This document shows positions 45,179-55,954 of a stretch of DNA of 64,000 bases, piece after piece. The notes under the pieces were generated by a model. That model worked only from the letters and a program-made list of their open reading frames with translations. It searched no databases and was not told the DNA's origin. The position numbers and the translations under genes were made by a program. How positions within the stretch are numbered: the stretch's first letter is position 1; the number at the start of each line of letters is the position of its first letter. Origin of the DNA: Azospirillum picis (GTDB lineage: Bacteria > Pseudomonadota > Alphaproteobacteria > Azospirillales > Azospirillaceae); contig NZ_JAGINO010000008.1 of the NCBI RefSeq assembly GCF_017876115.1, forward strand, positions 62,001 to 126,000, given 5' to 3'.

Positions 45179-46493
45179 GTGACCACCTCCTCCTATCTCG
45201 TCATCGGCGCCAGCCACCGGACCTGTGCCGGAGCCGTCCGGGACCGCCTCTCCACCGAGGAGGCGGAGACCGCGGGCATGCTGGAGCGGCTGCGGGCCGC
45301 CGGGCTGGGCCAGGCCTTGTGGCTCAGCACCTGCGACCGGGTGGAGGTGCAGGCGGTCCATGACCGCCCCAACGAGGCGGCGCTGGCGGTGGCCGAGGTG
45401 ATGGCCGATCGTGTCGGCCTGTCCACCGCCGACCTGGCGCCGCAGCTCTACACCCGCACCGGCATCGACGCCGTGCGCCACCTGTTCGCGGTCGCCTGCT
45501 CCCTCGACAGCCAGATCGTCGGCGAGCCGCACATCCTGGGCCAGGTCAAGGCCGCGCACCGCAGCGCCGCCGGTGCCGGCCTGACCGGGCCGGAGCTGGA
45601 GGCGGTCCTGCAGGCGGCCTATGCCGCCGCCAAGCGGGTCCGCAGCGAAACCCCGATCGCCGAGGGCGCCACCTCGCTCGCCGCCGCCGCCATCCAGGTG
45701 GCGCGCGACCTGCACGGCGACATCAGGCGCTGCGGCGCCCTGCTGGTCGGGCTGGGCGACATGGGAACGCTGGTGCTGGAGGGGCTGCGCGAGGCCGGCC
45801 TGCCGCGGCTGACCGTCGCGGCCCCGGTCGACCGCCGGGCGGAGGCGGCGGCGCGGCGGCTGGACGGTCATTTCGCCCCCTGGGCCGAGCTGGAGGCGGC
45901 GATGGCCGGCGCCGATATCCTGGTGACCGCGGCCGGTCTGGGGCGCTATATCCTGACCGCGCCGATGATGGAGGCGGTGCTGAAGCGCCGCCGCCGCCGG
46001 CCGGTCTTCGTGGTCGACGCCGCCATCCCGGCCGACGTCGACCCCGAGGTCGCCGGCATGGACGGCGCCTTCGTCTACGACCTGGCGGACCTGGAGCGGG
46101 TGGCGCTGCAGGGCCGCGTCGGGCGCGAGGCGGCGACCCAGGCGGCCTGGATGATCGTGGACGAGGCGGTGGCCGCCTTCGCCCGCGACCGCGCCGAACG
46201 GGCGGCGGTGCCGGCGGTGGCCGCCCTGCGCAGCCATTTCGAGACGGAGCGCGGGCGCCTGCTGGCCGGGCATGCCGATCTCGACGCGGCGTCGGCGACG
46301 CGGCTGCTGGTCAACCGCCTGCTGCACGCCCCGTCGGAGGCGCTGCGGGCGCTGGCCGCCGACGGCAGTGGCGAGGGGCTGGCCGAGCGGGCTTCGGCCG
46401 AGCGGCTGCTGTTCCGGCTGTTCGGGCTGGACCGGGCGACCGGCCCGGCCCCTGGCCGGCAGGATGAGACTGAACCGGATAAGGACGAGCGAC

Positions 46494-46519
<26 letters not shown>
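45179..46519 (+). CDS. hemA: Glutamyl-tRNA reductase
   Basis: A 446-residue enzyme that reduces glutamyl-tRNA to glutamate-1-semialdehyde, the first step of the C5 route to 5-aminolevulinate and haem. The catalytic Cys lies in LSTCDRVEV (family consensus STCNR; here Asp replaces Asn next to the Cys's Arg). [17 protein letters not shown] (about 104-120) and the NADPH loop [15 protein letters not shown] (about 186-200) are typical, as is the C-terminal dimerisation helix. It starts with GTG; CAGGGA lies 14 bases upstream. Its 3' end overlaps prfA by 26 bases. Most alphaproteobacteria use ALA synthase instead, so its presence is noteworthy. Confidence 0.88.
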
Positions 46520-47567
<1,048 letters not shown>

Positions 47568-47572
47568 GAGGG

Positions 47573-47989
47573 CTATCCAGCGCCGCCTCTTTCTCCCTCT
47601 CCCGCCGAAGGCGGGGGAGGGTCGGGGAGGGGGCCGGGAGCCTGGAGGGGACCGAGAGCCTCCCAGATCATGCGCGCCACCCCTTCCGGATTGCTCAGCA
47701 CGTCGGTGTTCCAGAAGCGCAGCACCCGCCAGCCGGCGGCCTCCATCCGCTGGTCGCGTGCGGCGTCGTATGAAGACTCCGCATGCTGCCCGCCATCGAC
47801 CTCGACGACCAGCATTGCCTCGACGCAGGCGAAGTCCGCGATAAAGGGATGAATGGGATGCTGGCGCCTGAAGTACCATCCGCCGATCTGGCGGCGGCGC
47901 AGAACGCTCCAGAGTTTGCGTTCCGCATCGGTGGGAACGCGGCGCATTCCGCGCGCGCGGGCAAGCTCGGTCTTTCTGGCGTGCGGCAT
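47573..47989 (-). CDS. DUF559 endonuclease-domain protein flanked by inverted repeats
   Basis: A 138-residue Vsr/PD-(D/E)xK-like protein of the DUF559 family. The fold is seen in ERKLWSVLRRRQIGG (about 23-37), PFIADFACVEAMLVVEVDGG (Asp52, Glu63, Asp65), QH at 68-69 and RVLRFWNTDVLSNPEGV (about 88-104). A nickase or repair/mobility nuclease role is inferred from the fold. Its last 15-20 residues (PLPDPPPPSAGEGERGG) are coded by repeat copy 3, and repeat copy 4 lies 16 bases before its ATG. It is antisense to prfA and prmC, its stop 5 bases after the prfA stop. This suggests insertion as a gene-plus-repeats unit. Confidence 0.8.
   Translation of the reverse strand: MPHARKTELARARGMRRVPTDAERKLWSVLRRRQIGGWYFRRQHPIHPFIADFACVEAMLVVEVDGGQHAESSYDAARDQRMEAAGWRVLRFWNTDVLSNPEGVARMIWEALGPLQAPGPLPDPPPPSAGEGERGGAG
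47595..47633. repeat. Dispersed palindromic repeat, copy 3
   Basis: Core CCCTCTCCCGCC-GAAG-GCGGGGGAGGG followed by TCGGGGAGGGGGC. It lies inside the 3' end of the DUF559 gene and faces copy 4. Confidence 0.8.
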
Positions 47990-48005
47990 GGTGCGGCGGC
48001 GTCTG

Positions 48006-48043
48006 CCCCCTCCCTAACCCTCCCCCGCTTCGCGGGAGAGGGG
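48006..48043. repeat. Dispersed palindromic repeat, copy 4
   Basis: CCCCCTCCCTAACCC followed by the hairpin CCCCCGC-TTC-GCGGGAGAGGGG. It is inverted relative to copy 3 and lies between the DUF559 start and prmC, 47 bases before the prmC ATG. Confidence 0.8.
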
Positions 48044-48090
48044 ATCAGTGCAGAGTTTGAAGACGTCCGTCCGGTTGAGAAAGATGTAGA

Positions 48091-48951
48091 ATGGTCGCAT
48101 CCATGACCCTCCGCGCCCTGCGTGCGCAGGCCGAGGCGCGCCTGCGGGAGGCCGGCGTCGAGACGCCGGATCTCGACGTCCGCTACCTGCTGGAGCATGC
48201 GCTCGGTCTCACCCGGACCGACTTCGTGATGAAGGCCGATCAGGCCGTTCCGGCCGAGGACGCCGCCCATGCCCTGGCGCTGGTCGAGCGCCGGGCCGCC
48301 CGCGAGCCGGTGGGGCGCATCCTTGGCCATCGCGAGTTCTGGACCATCGATCTCGTCCTCACCCCCGACACGCTGGAGCCGCGGCCCGATACCGAGACGG
48401 TGGTGGAGGCGGTGCTGGCCGCCATCCCCGACCGCAAGGCCGCCCTGCGGCTGCTCGACCTCGGGACGGGCACGGGGTGCATCCTGCTGGCGCTGCTGTC
48501 GGAACTGCCGAACGCCACCGGCCTCGGCGTCGATCTCAGCCCGGGAGCGGCCGCCGCCGCCGCCGGCAACGCGGAGCGCAACGGGCTGGCGGAGCGCGCC
48601 CGCTTCCGCACCGGCGACTGGGCAAGGGGCGTCGACGAGCGGTTCGACGTCGTCGTCTCCAATCCCCCCTACATCCCGAGCGCCGACATCGCCACGCTCG
48701 ATCCTGAGGTCCGGGAGCATGACCCGCTGCGTGCGCTGGATGGCGGTCCGGACGGGCTGGAGCCCTACCGCATCATCGCCGTGGAGCTGCCGCGCCTGCT
48801 GCGGCCGGGTGGGCTGGCGGCCTTCGAGGTCGGGCAGGGCCAGGCCGAGGACGTCGCCGCCCTGGTCGAGGCGCAAGGCTTGGGCGAGACCGCGATCCTG
48901 TGTGACCTTGGCGGGATAAAACGATGCGTCCGGGCACGAAACGGCCGGTGA
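48091..48951 (+). CDS. prmC: PrmC, release factor glutamine methyltransferase
   Basis: A 286-residue SAM enzyme that methylates the Gln of the GGQ motif in RF1 and RF2. The N-terminal helical domain (about 1-80) binds the release factor; the catalytic domain has the SAM loop LLDLGTGTGCILLALLSELP (about 116-135) and the signature VVVSNPPYIPS (about 186-196) with the catalytic Asn. An alternative ATG at 48103 is equally possible; neither has a strong site. It normally follows prfA directly; here the DUF559 unit separates them. The DUF4167 gene is downstream, the usual alphaproteobacterial order. Confidence 0.94.
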   Translation: MVASMTLRALRAQAEARLREAGVETPDLDVRYLLEHALGLTRTDFVMKADQAVPAEDAAHALALVERRAAREPVGRILGHREFWTIDLVLTPDTLEPRPDTETVVEAVLAAIPDRKAALRLLDLGTGTGCILLALLSELPNATGLGVDLSPGAAAAAAGNAERNGLAERARFRTGDWARGVDERFDVVVSNPPYIPSADIATLDPEVREHDPLRALDGGPDGLEPYRIIAVELPRLLRPGGLAAFEVGQGQAEDVAALVEAQGLGETAILCDLGGIKRCVRARNGR

Positions 48952-49220
48952 GGCGCCGGTCCGGCAAAAAAACGGTTGGATCGACGGGCTTTGCCGGTTA
49001 GTGTGCGGTACACGACCGCGAACCTATGGCCTGCGGAGCATGAATCTCGGATGTTGTCTGCCGAGTGCTGACCGCGAGGCCCTGCCGCACCTGATGCGGA
49101 CGCGTCGTTTTGAACCCCGTGACCGGTCCATGGAAAACGTCCATGGCGGCCCGGCAGGCCGGATGGCCTCCGGAGCGATCCGGGGACTGCGCTTCTCTTG
49201 CATGGGGCCTTAAGAGCCGA

Positions 49221-49661
49221 ATGAGACAGGGACCGAACTCCAGGCGTTCGCGTGGTCGTGGCAACAGCGGTGGCGGCGGTGGTGGTGGCGGCGGGGGCGG
49301 GGGCGGCAGTGCCGGCCGTCGCCAGAATGTGCCGCTGCGTCACCAGACCTTCGACAGCAACGGCCCGGACGTCCGCATCCGCGGCAATGCCTGGCAAGTC
49401 CAGGAGAAGTACCAGGCGCTGGCCCGCGACGCGATGGCGTCCGGCGACCGGGTGCAGGCCGAGAACTACCTGCAGCATGCGGAGCATTACCTCCGCATCA
49501 TCAACCAGATCCAGGAATCGGAAAACCGCCAGCGCGGCGGCCAGCCGGTGAACGGCCACGGGCATCAGCCGCAGGGCAGCGCCCTGTCGGCCGGCGACGA
49601 CGACGAGTCGGCCGGCGAGGACGAGACCGATGGCGAGGAACGGGCCGCCGTCAACGCCTGA
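49221..49661 (+). CDS. DUF4167 protein
   Basis: A 146-residue protein with the DUF4167 domain (about 40-105; RHQTFDSNGPDVRIRGNAWQ, MASGDRVQAENYLQHAEHY). Before it is an Arg/Gly-rich leader with 13 Gly in a row, reminiscent of RNA-binding tails; the C-terminus is acidic. The family is largely alphaproteobacterial, usually between prmC and clpB, and its function is unknown; RNA or ribosome contact is a guess from the RGG-like start. AAGAG precedes the ATG at 49221. Its 3' end overlaps the convergent MOSC gene by 11 bases. The gap before it (48952-49220) shows nothing recognisable. Confidence 0.82.
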   Translation: MRQGPNSRRSRGRGNSGGGGGGGGGGGGGSAGRRQNVPLRHQTFDSNGPDVRIRGNAWQVQEKYQALARDAMASGDRVQAENYLQHAEHYLRIINQIQESENRQRGGQPVNGHGHQPQGSALSAGDDDESAGEDETDGEERAAVNA

Positions 49662-50433
49662 CGGCAGGCTCCGGGGACGGCGTCACCGGATCGCCCACGG
49701 CGATCCGGCCGGCGCCGGTCACGCGGGCGCGCAACAGGATCTGTCCGTGGCCCAGGCCACGCTCCAGGATCGTCGGCAGGCTGAGATCGGCGACGCCGGT
49801 GTCGGGGTTCACGTCGTTGCCGGGGGCACAGTCCAGCGCCTCCACCACCTCCAGGGTCGCCGCGCCGACGGCGATGGTCCGGCCGATCCAGGCGCGTTCG
49901 GCCCAGGGATCGATGCCGTCGACCAGCAGGTTGGCGCGCAGCCGGCGCGGATCGACCGGCTGCTTGGCGATGCGCTCCTCCAGGTCGCGCAGGCTGGCGA
50001 GGTTCAGCAGCGTGACCGACGGTTCCTCGCAGGCGCCGAAGGCGCCGGAGGCCGCCTCCACCAGCCGCGGCATGCCGGGAACGACGCCGGCCAGATAGGC
50101 TGCGAAGAACTGTTCCAGCAGCGTGCGGCCCATCGGCTGGTCCAGCCGGCCCCGCGACACCTGGCGGCCGCCGCGACGGACCAGCAGTGTCCGCGTCGCT
50201 TCGTCGAACTCCGTCTCCAGCGCGGCCAGCTTTTCCGTGCGGTCCAGGGTGACGAAATCCGACGGCAGGCGCCATCCAGCGGTGTCCGCATCGATGGCGG
50301 CGGGACCGTGCAGCAGCCCGTAGCGGCGGTCGAGCGGAAGCGCCTGCCCGGCGGTCAGGTCGGTGGCGGGGAGATCCTGGCCACTCAGGCCCTTCACGGG
50401 ATAGCGGCGGATGGCGGCGAGCGTGGTGTTCAT
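49651..50433 (-). CDS. MOSC-domain protein
   Basis: A 260-residue protein with an N-terminal MOSC_N beta-barrel (about 1-110; AAIRRYPVKGLSGQDLPATD, PLDRRYGLLHGP) and a C-terminal MOSC domain (from about 120; LRANLLVDGIDPWAERAWIG, with Cys in VVEALDCAPGNDVNPDTG). MOSC proteins bind molybdenum cofactor or carry sulfur, as in mARC-type reductases and molybdenum cofactor sulfurases. The exact reaction is unknown. Start at 50433 (MNTTLAAIRRYPVKG) fits the family; an in-frame ATG at 50445 would add four residues. It overlaps the convergent DUF4167 gene by 11 bases. Confidence 0.85.
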   Translation of the reverse strand: MNTTLAAIRRYPVKGLSGQDLPATDLTAGQALPLDRRYGLLHGPAAIDADTAGWRLPSDFVTLDRTEKLAALETEFDEATRTLLVRRGGRQVSRGRLDQPMGRTLLEQFFAAYLAGVVPGMPRLVEAASGAFGACEEPSVTLLNLASLRDLEERIAKQPVDPRRLRANLLVDGIDPWAERAWIGRTIAVGAATLEVVEALDCAPGNDVNPDTGVADLSLPTILERGLGHGQILLRARVTGAGRIAVGDPVTPSPEPAVRR

Positions 50434-50573
50434 TGCACTGCACAATGAAAGGGCCGGAGCGTCCCTGTCAACCGATGCCGTGCCTGGATTTCATGCTGCG
50501 GCAGAGGTCGCGGCGGGACCGCCGCGGCAGTCGCGGTCCGGTCCCCTGCTCCCTTCCCCATCAGATGGGGCGG

Positions 50574-51125
50574 TCACCAGCGTTCGGCGATGGGCTGCCG
50601 GCCGAGAAACTCCCGCAGCCGCCGCCCGGTGGCCGGCGACAGCTCCGCCGGCAGGCGGTCGAGGGGAAAGAAGCGGGCTTCCAGGATCTCCACCCCGTCC
50701 GCCTTGGGGGTGCCGCTCCAACCGCGGACGGCGAAGACCGCGACATGGTCGCTGGCCCCGTTGCGGAAGCGGGCATAGATGCCGAAGGGCTGGATCTGCC
50801 GGTCGGCCAGCAGCCCGACCTCCTCCCGCACCTCGCGCCGCATCGCCTCGCCCAGCGTTTCCCCCCGCCCGACGCCGCCGCCGGGCAGGTGCCAGCCGTC
50901 GACATAGCTGTGGCGGATCAGCAGCACCTGCGGGGAGGCCGGATCCGATTCGTCGAGGATGATCGCGCGCACCCCCATGGTCAGCGGCCGCGCCACGAGG
51001 TGCCAGACGCCGCGCAGATACCAGGCGAGGCGCAACAGGCGGCCCAGCCTGGTCCGCGGCGCCGGCCCGACGGAGGCCGGGTGGTCGGTGCCGGTGCGGC
51101 TTCTCTGGACGGCGAGATCGGTCAT
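50574..51125 (-). CDS. Nudix hydrolase
   Basis: A 183-residue protein with an intact Nudix box, GGGVGRGETLGEAMRREVRE followed by EVGL (about 95-117), which binds metal and cleaves a nucleoside diphosphate linked to X. The preceding part (LLIRHSYVDGWHLPGG) is typical of the NUDIX group near NADH pyrophosphatase and MutT-like enzymes; the substrate cannot be told. A basic leader of about 35 residues (TRLGRLLRLAWYLRGVWHLV) may associate with membranes. The start at 51125 has a poor site. It is next to the MOSC gene on the same strand, 140 bases apart. Confidence 0.85.
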   Translation of the reverse strand: MTDLAVQRSRTGTDHPASVGPAPRTRLGRLLRLAWYLRGVWHLVARPLTMGVRAIILDESDPASPQVLLIRHSYVDGWHLPGGGVGRGETLGEAMRREVREEVGLLADRQIQPFGIYARFRNGASDHVAVFAVRGWSGTPKADGVEILEARFFPLDRLPAELSPATGRRLREFLGRQPIAERW

Positions 51126-51301
51126 GGCGGAATCCGGAGTTTGGCTTGCGGGGGGCGGGCGGCAGTCTAGCTGCGGCTTTCCGGAGCCGGTAAGTGGGGC
51201 AATCGGCGGGTACCGGGCTACCCCCTTCACACTGGCGCGCGGCGCCCCTGCGCCAAGCCGCGGCGGCTTGCCTCTCCCGATAACCTTTCCCCTCCGATGG
51301 T

Positions 51302-51329
51302 CTTGTATGACCGGCGGGTCCGCCTACAT
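51302..51329 (+). promoter_or_regulatory. Heat-shock (RpoH) type promoter of clpB
   Basis: CTTG (51302-51305) and CCTACAT (51323-51329) are separated by 17 bases and match the alphaproteobacterial RpoH consensus CTTG-N17/18-CYTATNT at all but one position. The site lies 90 bases before clpB, a classic heat-shock gene. Confidence 0.72.
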
Positions 51330-51419
51330 CTCCGGCAGCATCCTTGCGGATCGCACTGTCATGTGGATCGGATCGACCGGGCTGCCTCGCGGACGGTCGA
51401 CGGGAGAAGGAGGAGCATC

Positions 51420-54023
<2,604 letters not shown>

Positions 54024-54055
54024 GGCGCGCGCCCTGATGCGGACAGCGTGACCAC

Positions 54056-54096
54056 CATGGCTTCGCCCGCCTCCCCGCGAGGCGGGCGAAGCCATG
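54056..54096. terminator. Perfect 17-bp hairpin after clpB
   Basis: CATGGCTTCGCCCGCCT (54056-54072) is followed, after a 7-base loop, by its exact complement (54080-54096). It starts 32 bases after the clpB stop. There is no T-run, so it may be a terminator that works without one or may protect the messenger end. Confidence 0.55.
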
Positions 54097-54171
54097 TCCG
54101 GGACCGGGAGGGCCGGTCCGGCCCCGCCGAACAGGTGCTGCGTGCATGGCACGATTGACGGCGATGCAGGT

Positions 54172-54200
54172 TTGTCGACAGGTCTGACTGTGCGTATTAT
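54172..54200 (+). promoter_or_regulatory. Possible promoter of the aminotransferase gene
   Basis: TTGTCG (54172-54177) and TATTAT (54195-54200) lie 17 bases apart, about 125 bases before the ATG. The -10 matches the consensus in five of six positions, the -35 in four. Confidence 0.42.
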
Positions 54201-54324
54201 CGTCGCAGGTGTTTAACAAATCGAACATCTCCCGCCATCCCGGTTTCCGGCCATTGGGCCGGCGGACCGGGAAGCCACGGTGGCGGGCGGACGTCCCGAC
54301 AAGATCGAACAGGAAGACCTCTCC

Positions 54325-55707
54325 ATGACCGCTCCGGGCAGCACCGCCGGCAACTCCGCCGCGAGCCGCGACAAGGCCTTCGTCCTCCACCCCTACACCA
54401 ACCTCGACCTGCACGAGACGCAGGGGCCGCTGATCATCGATCGCGGCGAAGGCGTCCGCGTCTTCGACGACGGCGGCAAGGACTACATCGAAGGCATGGC
54501 GAGCCTGTGGTGCGTCTCGCTCGGCTGGGGCGAGGAGCGGCTGGTGCAGGCGGCGGCCAAGCAGATGCGGCAGCTTTCCAGCTACCACATCTTCGGCCAC
54601 AAGTCGCACGAGCCCGGCATCGACCTGGCGGAAAAGCTGATCGGGCTGGCGCCGGTGCCGATGTCCAAGGTCTTCTTCGCCAATTCCGGCTCGGAGGCCA
54701 ACGACACCGCGATCAAGCTGATCTGGTACTACAGCAACGCCCTCGGCCGGCCGGAGAAGAAGAAGATCCTCTCGCGGCAGCGTGCCTACCATGGCGTGAC
54801 CGTGGCGACCGCCAGCCTGACCGGGCTGCCGAACAACCACCGCGACTTCGACCTGCCGATCGCCCGCATCATCCACGGCGACTGTCCGCACCACTACCGC
54901 AACGCCCATCAGGGCGAGAGCGAGGAGGCCTTCGCCACGCGGCTGGCCGAGCAGCTCGAGGCGCTGATCCTGGCCGAGGGGCCCGACACCATCGCCGCCA
55001 TGTTCGCCGAGCCGATCATGGGGGCGGGCGGCGTCGTGGTGCCGCCGGCGACCTACTTCGCCAAGATCCAGCCGGTGTTGAAGAAATACGACATCCTGCT
55101 GGTCGCCGACGAGGTGATCTGCGGCTTCGGCCGTACCGGCAACTTCTGGGGCAGCCAGACCATGGGGATGCAGCCGGACATCCTGACCTGCGCCAAGCAG
55201 CTCTCGTCGGGTTACCTGCCGATCTCCGCCGTCATGGTGTCGGACGCGGTCTACCGGGCCTGCGTCGACGAGAGCAAGAAGATCGGCACCTTCGGCCACG
55301 GCTATACCTACTCCGCCCATCCGGTGGCGGCGGCGGTGGCGCTGGAGACGCTGAAGATCTACGAGGAGCGCGACATCGTCGGCCATGTCCGCGACGTCGC
55401 CCCGGCCTTCCAGAGCCGTCTGAAGGCGCTGGCCGGGCACCCGCTGGTCGGCGAGGCCCGCGGCACCGGCCTGATCGGCGCGGTGGAGCTGGTGGCCGAC
55501 AAGGCGACCAAGGCGTCGTTCGACCCGGTCGGCCGCGCCGGCGCGGTGGTGAACGGCCTGACCCAGGAGAACGGCCTGATCGTCCGCGCCATGGGCGACT
55601 CGATCGCGCTGTGCCCGCCGCTGGTCATCACCGAGGCGGAGATCCACGAGACCTTCGACCGCCTGACCAAGGCGCTCGACGCCGCGGTGCCGGTGCTGCG
55701 GGGGTAG
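54325..55707 (+). CDS. Class III PLP-dependent aminotransferase (omega-amino acid:pyruvate type)
   Basis: A 460-residue aminotransferase of subgroup III. Typical phrases are HPYTNLDLHETQGPLIIDRG, FFANSGSEANDTAIKLIWYY, RAYHGVTVATASLTGL, LLVADEVICGFGRTGNFWG and the PLP Lys291 in TCAKQLSSGYLPISAV. This set is shared with putrescine/omega-amino acid:pyruvate aminotransferases (SpuC-like) rather than with ornithine enzymes, but the donor is not certain. AGGAAG lies 11 bases before the ATG. It is a single gene downstream of clpB with its own promoter, and three repeat elements follow it. Confidence 0.88.
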   Translation: MTAPGSTAGNSAASRDKAFVLHPYTNLDLHETQGPLIIDRGEGVRVFDDGGKDYIEGMASLWCVSLGWGEERLVQAAAKQMRQLSSYHIFGHKSHEPGIDLAEKLIGLAPVPMSKVFFANSGSEANDTAIKLIWYYSNALGRPEKKKILSRQRAYHGVTVATASLTGLPNNHRDFDLPIARIIHGDCPHHYRNAHQGESEEAFATRLAEQLEALILAEGPDTIAAMFAEPIMGAGGVVVPPATYFAKIQPVLKKYDILLVADEVICGFGRTGNFWGSQTMGMQPDILTCAKQLSSGYLPISAVMVSDAVYRACVDESKKIGTFGHGYTYSAHPVAAAVALETLKIYEERDIVGHVRDVAPAFQSRLKALAGHPLVGEARGTGLIGAVELVADKATKASFDPVGRAGAVVNGLTQENGLIVRAMGDSIALCPPLVITEAEIHETFDRLTKALDAAVPVLRG

Positions 55708-55714
55708 GGTAAAT

Positions 55715-55737
55715 CCCTCTCCCGCCCCGGGAGAGGG
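55715..55737. repeat. Dispersed palindromic repeat, copy 5 (short form)
   Basis: CCCTCTCCCG-CCC-CGGGAGAGGG, the bare hairpin core with no C-rich lead. It begins 8 bases after the aminotransferase stop. Confidence 0.7.
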
Positions 55738-55809
55738 TGCCGCCATGCGCGGCGGGCGAGGGGAGCCCGGCAATCCCAGGTCCAAGTGCTGGTTTACTGG
55801 ATCGTCCCT

Positions 55810-55850
55810 CCCCCTCCCCAACCCTCCCCCGCTCATGCGGGAGAGGGGGC
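55810..55850. repeat. Dispersed palindromic repeat, copy 6
   Basis: CCCCCTCCCCAACCCTCCCC followed by the hairpin core and GAGAGGGGGC. It has the same orientation as copies 1 and 4 and is inverted relative to copy 7. Confidence 0.8.
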
Positions 55851-55879
55851 AAGCGCTTGTTCGGAAAGGCGGCGGTAGT

Positions 55880-55915
55880 CCCTCTCCCGCGAAGCGGGGG
55901 AGGTTAGGAGGGGGG
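55880..55915. repeat. Dispersed palindromic repeat, copy 7
   Basis: CCCTCTCCCGCGAAGCGGGG, then GAGG-TTAGGAGGGGGG. It faces copy 6; together they span the gap between two convergent genes (aminotransferase and methyltransferase). Confidence 0.8.
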
Positions 55916-55954
55916 TAGCGTCAGCGCCTATGCGCCTTCGGGGATGACGGGAGC

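Noticed and set aside
47573..48090. Insertion sequence or RAYT transposase at the prfA-prmC junction
   Set aside because: No transposase motifs (DDE or His-u-His) are present; the only gene is of the DUF559 type, so the interpretation as a repeat-linked nuclease unit was kept as a finding instead.
49257..49313. GGC/GGT-rich simple repeat
   Set aside because: It codes the poly-Gly leader of the DUF4167 protein and needs no separate explanation.
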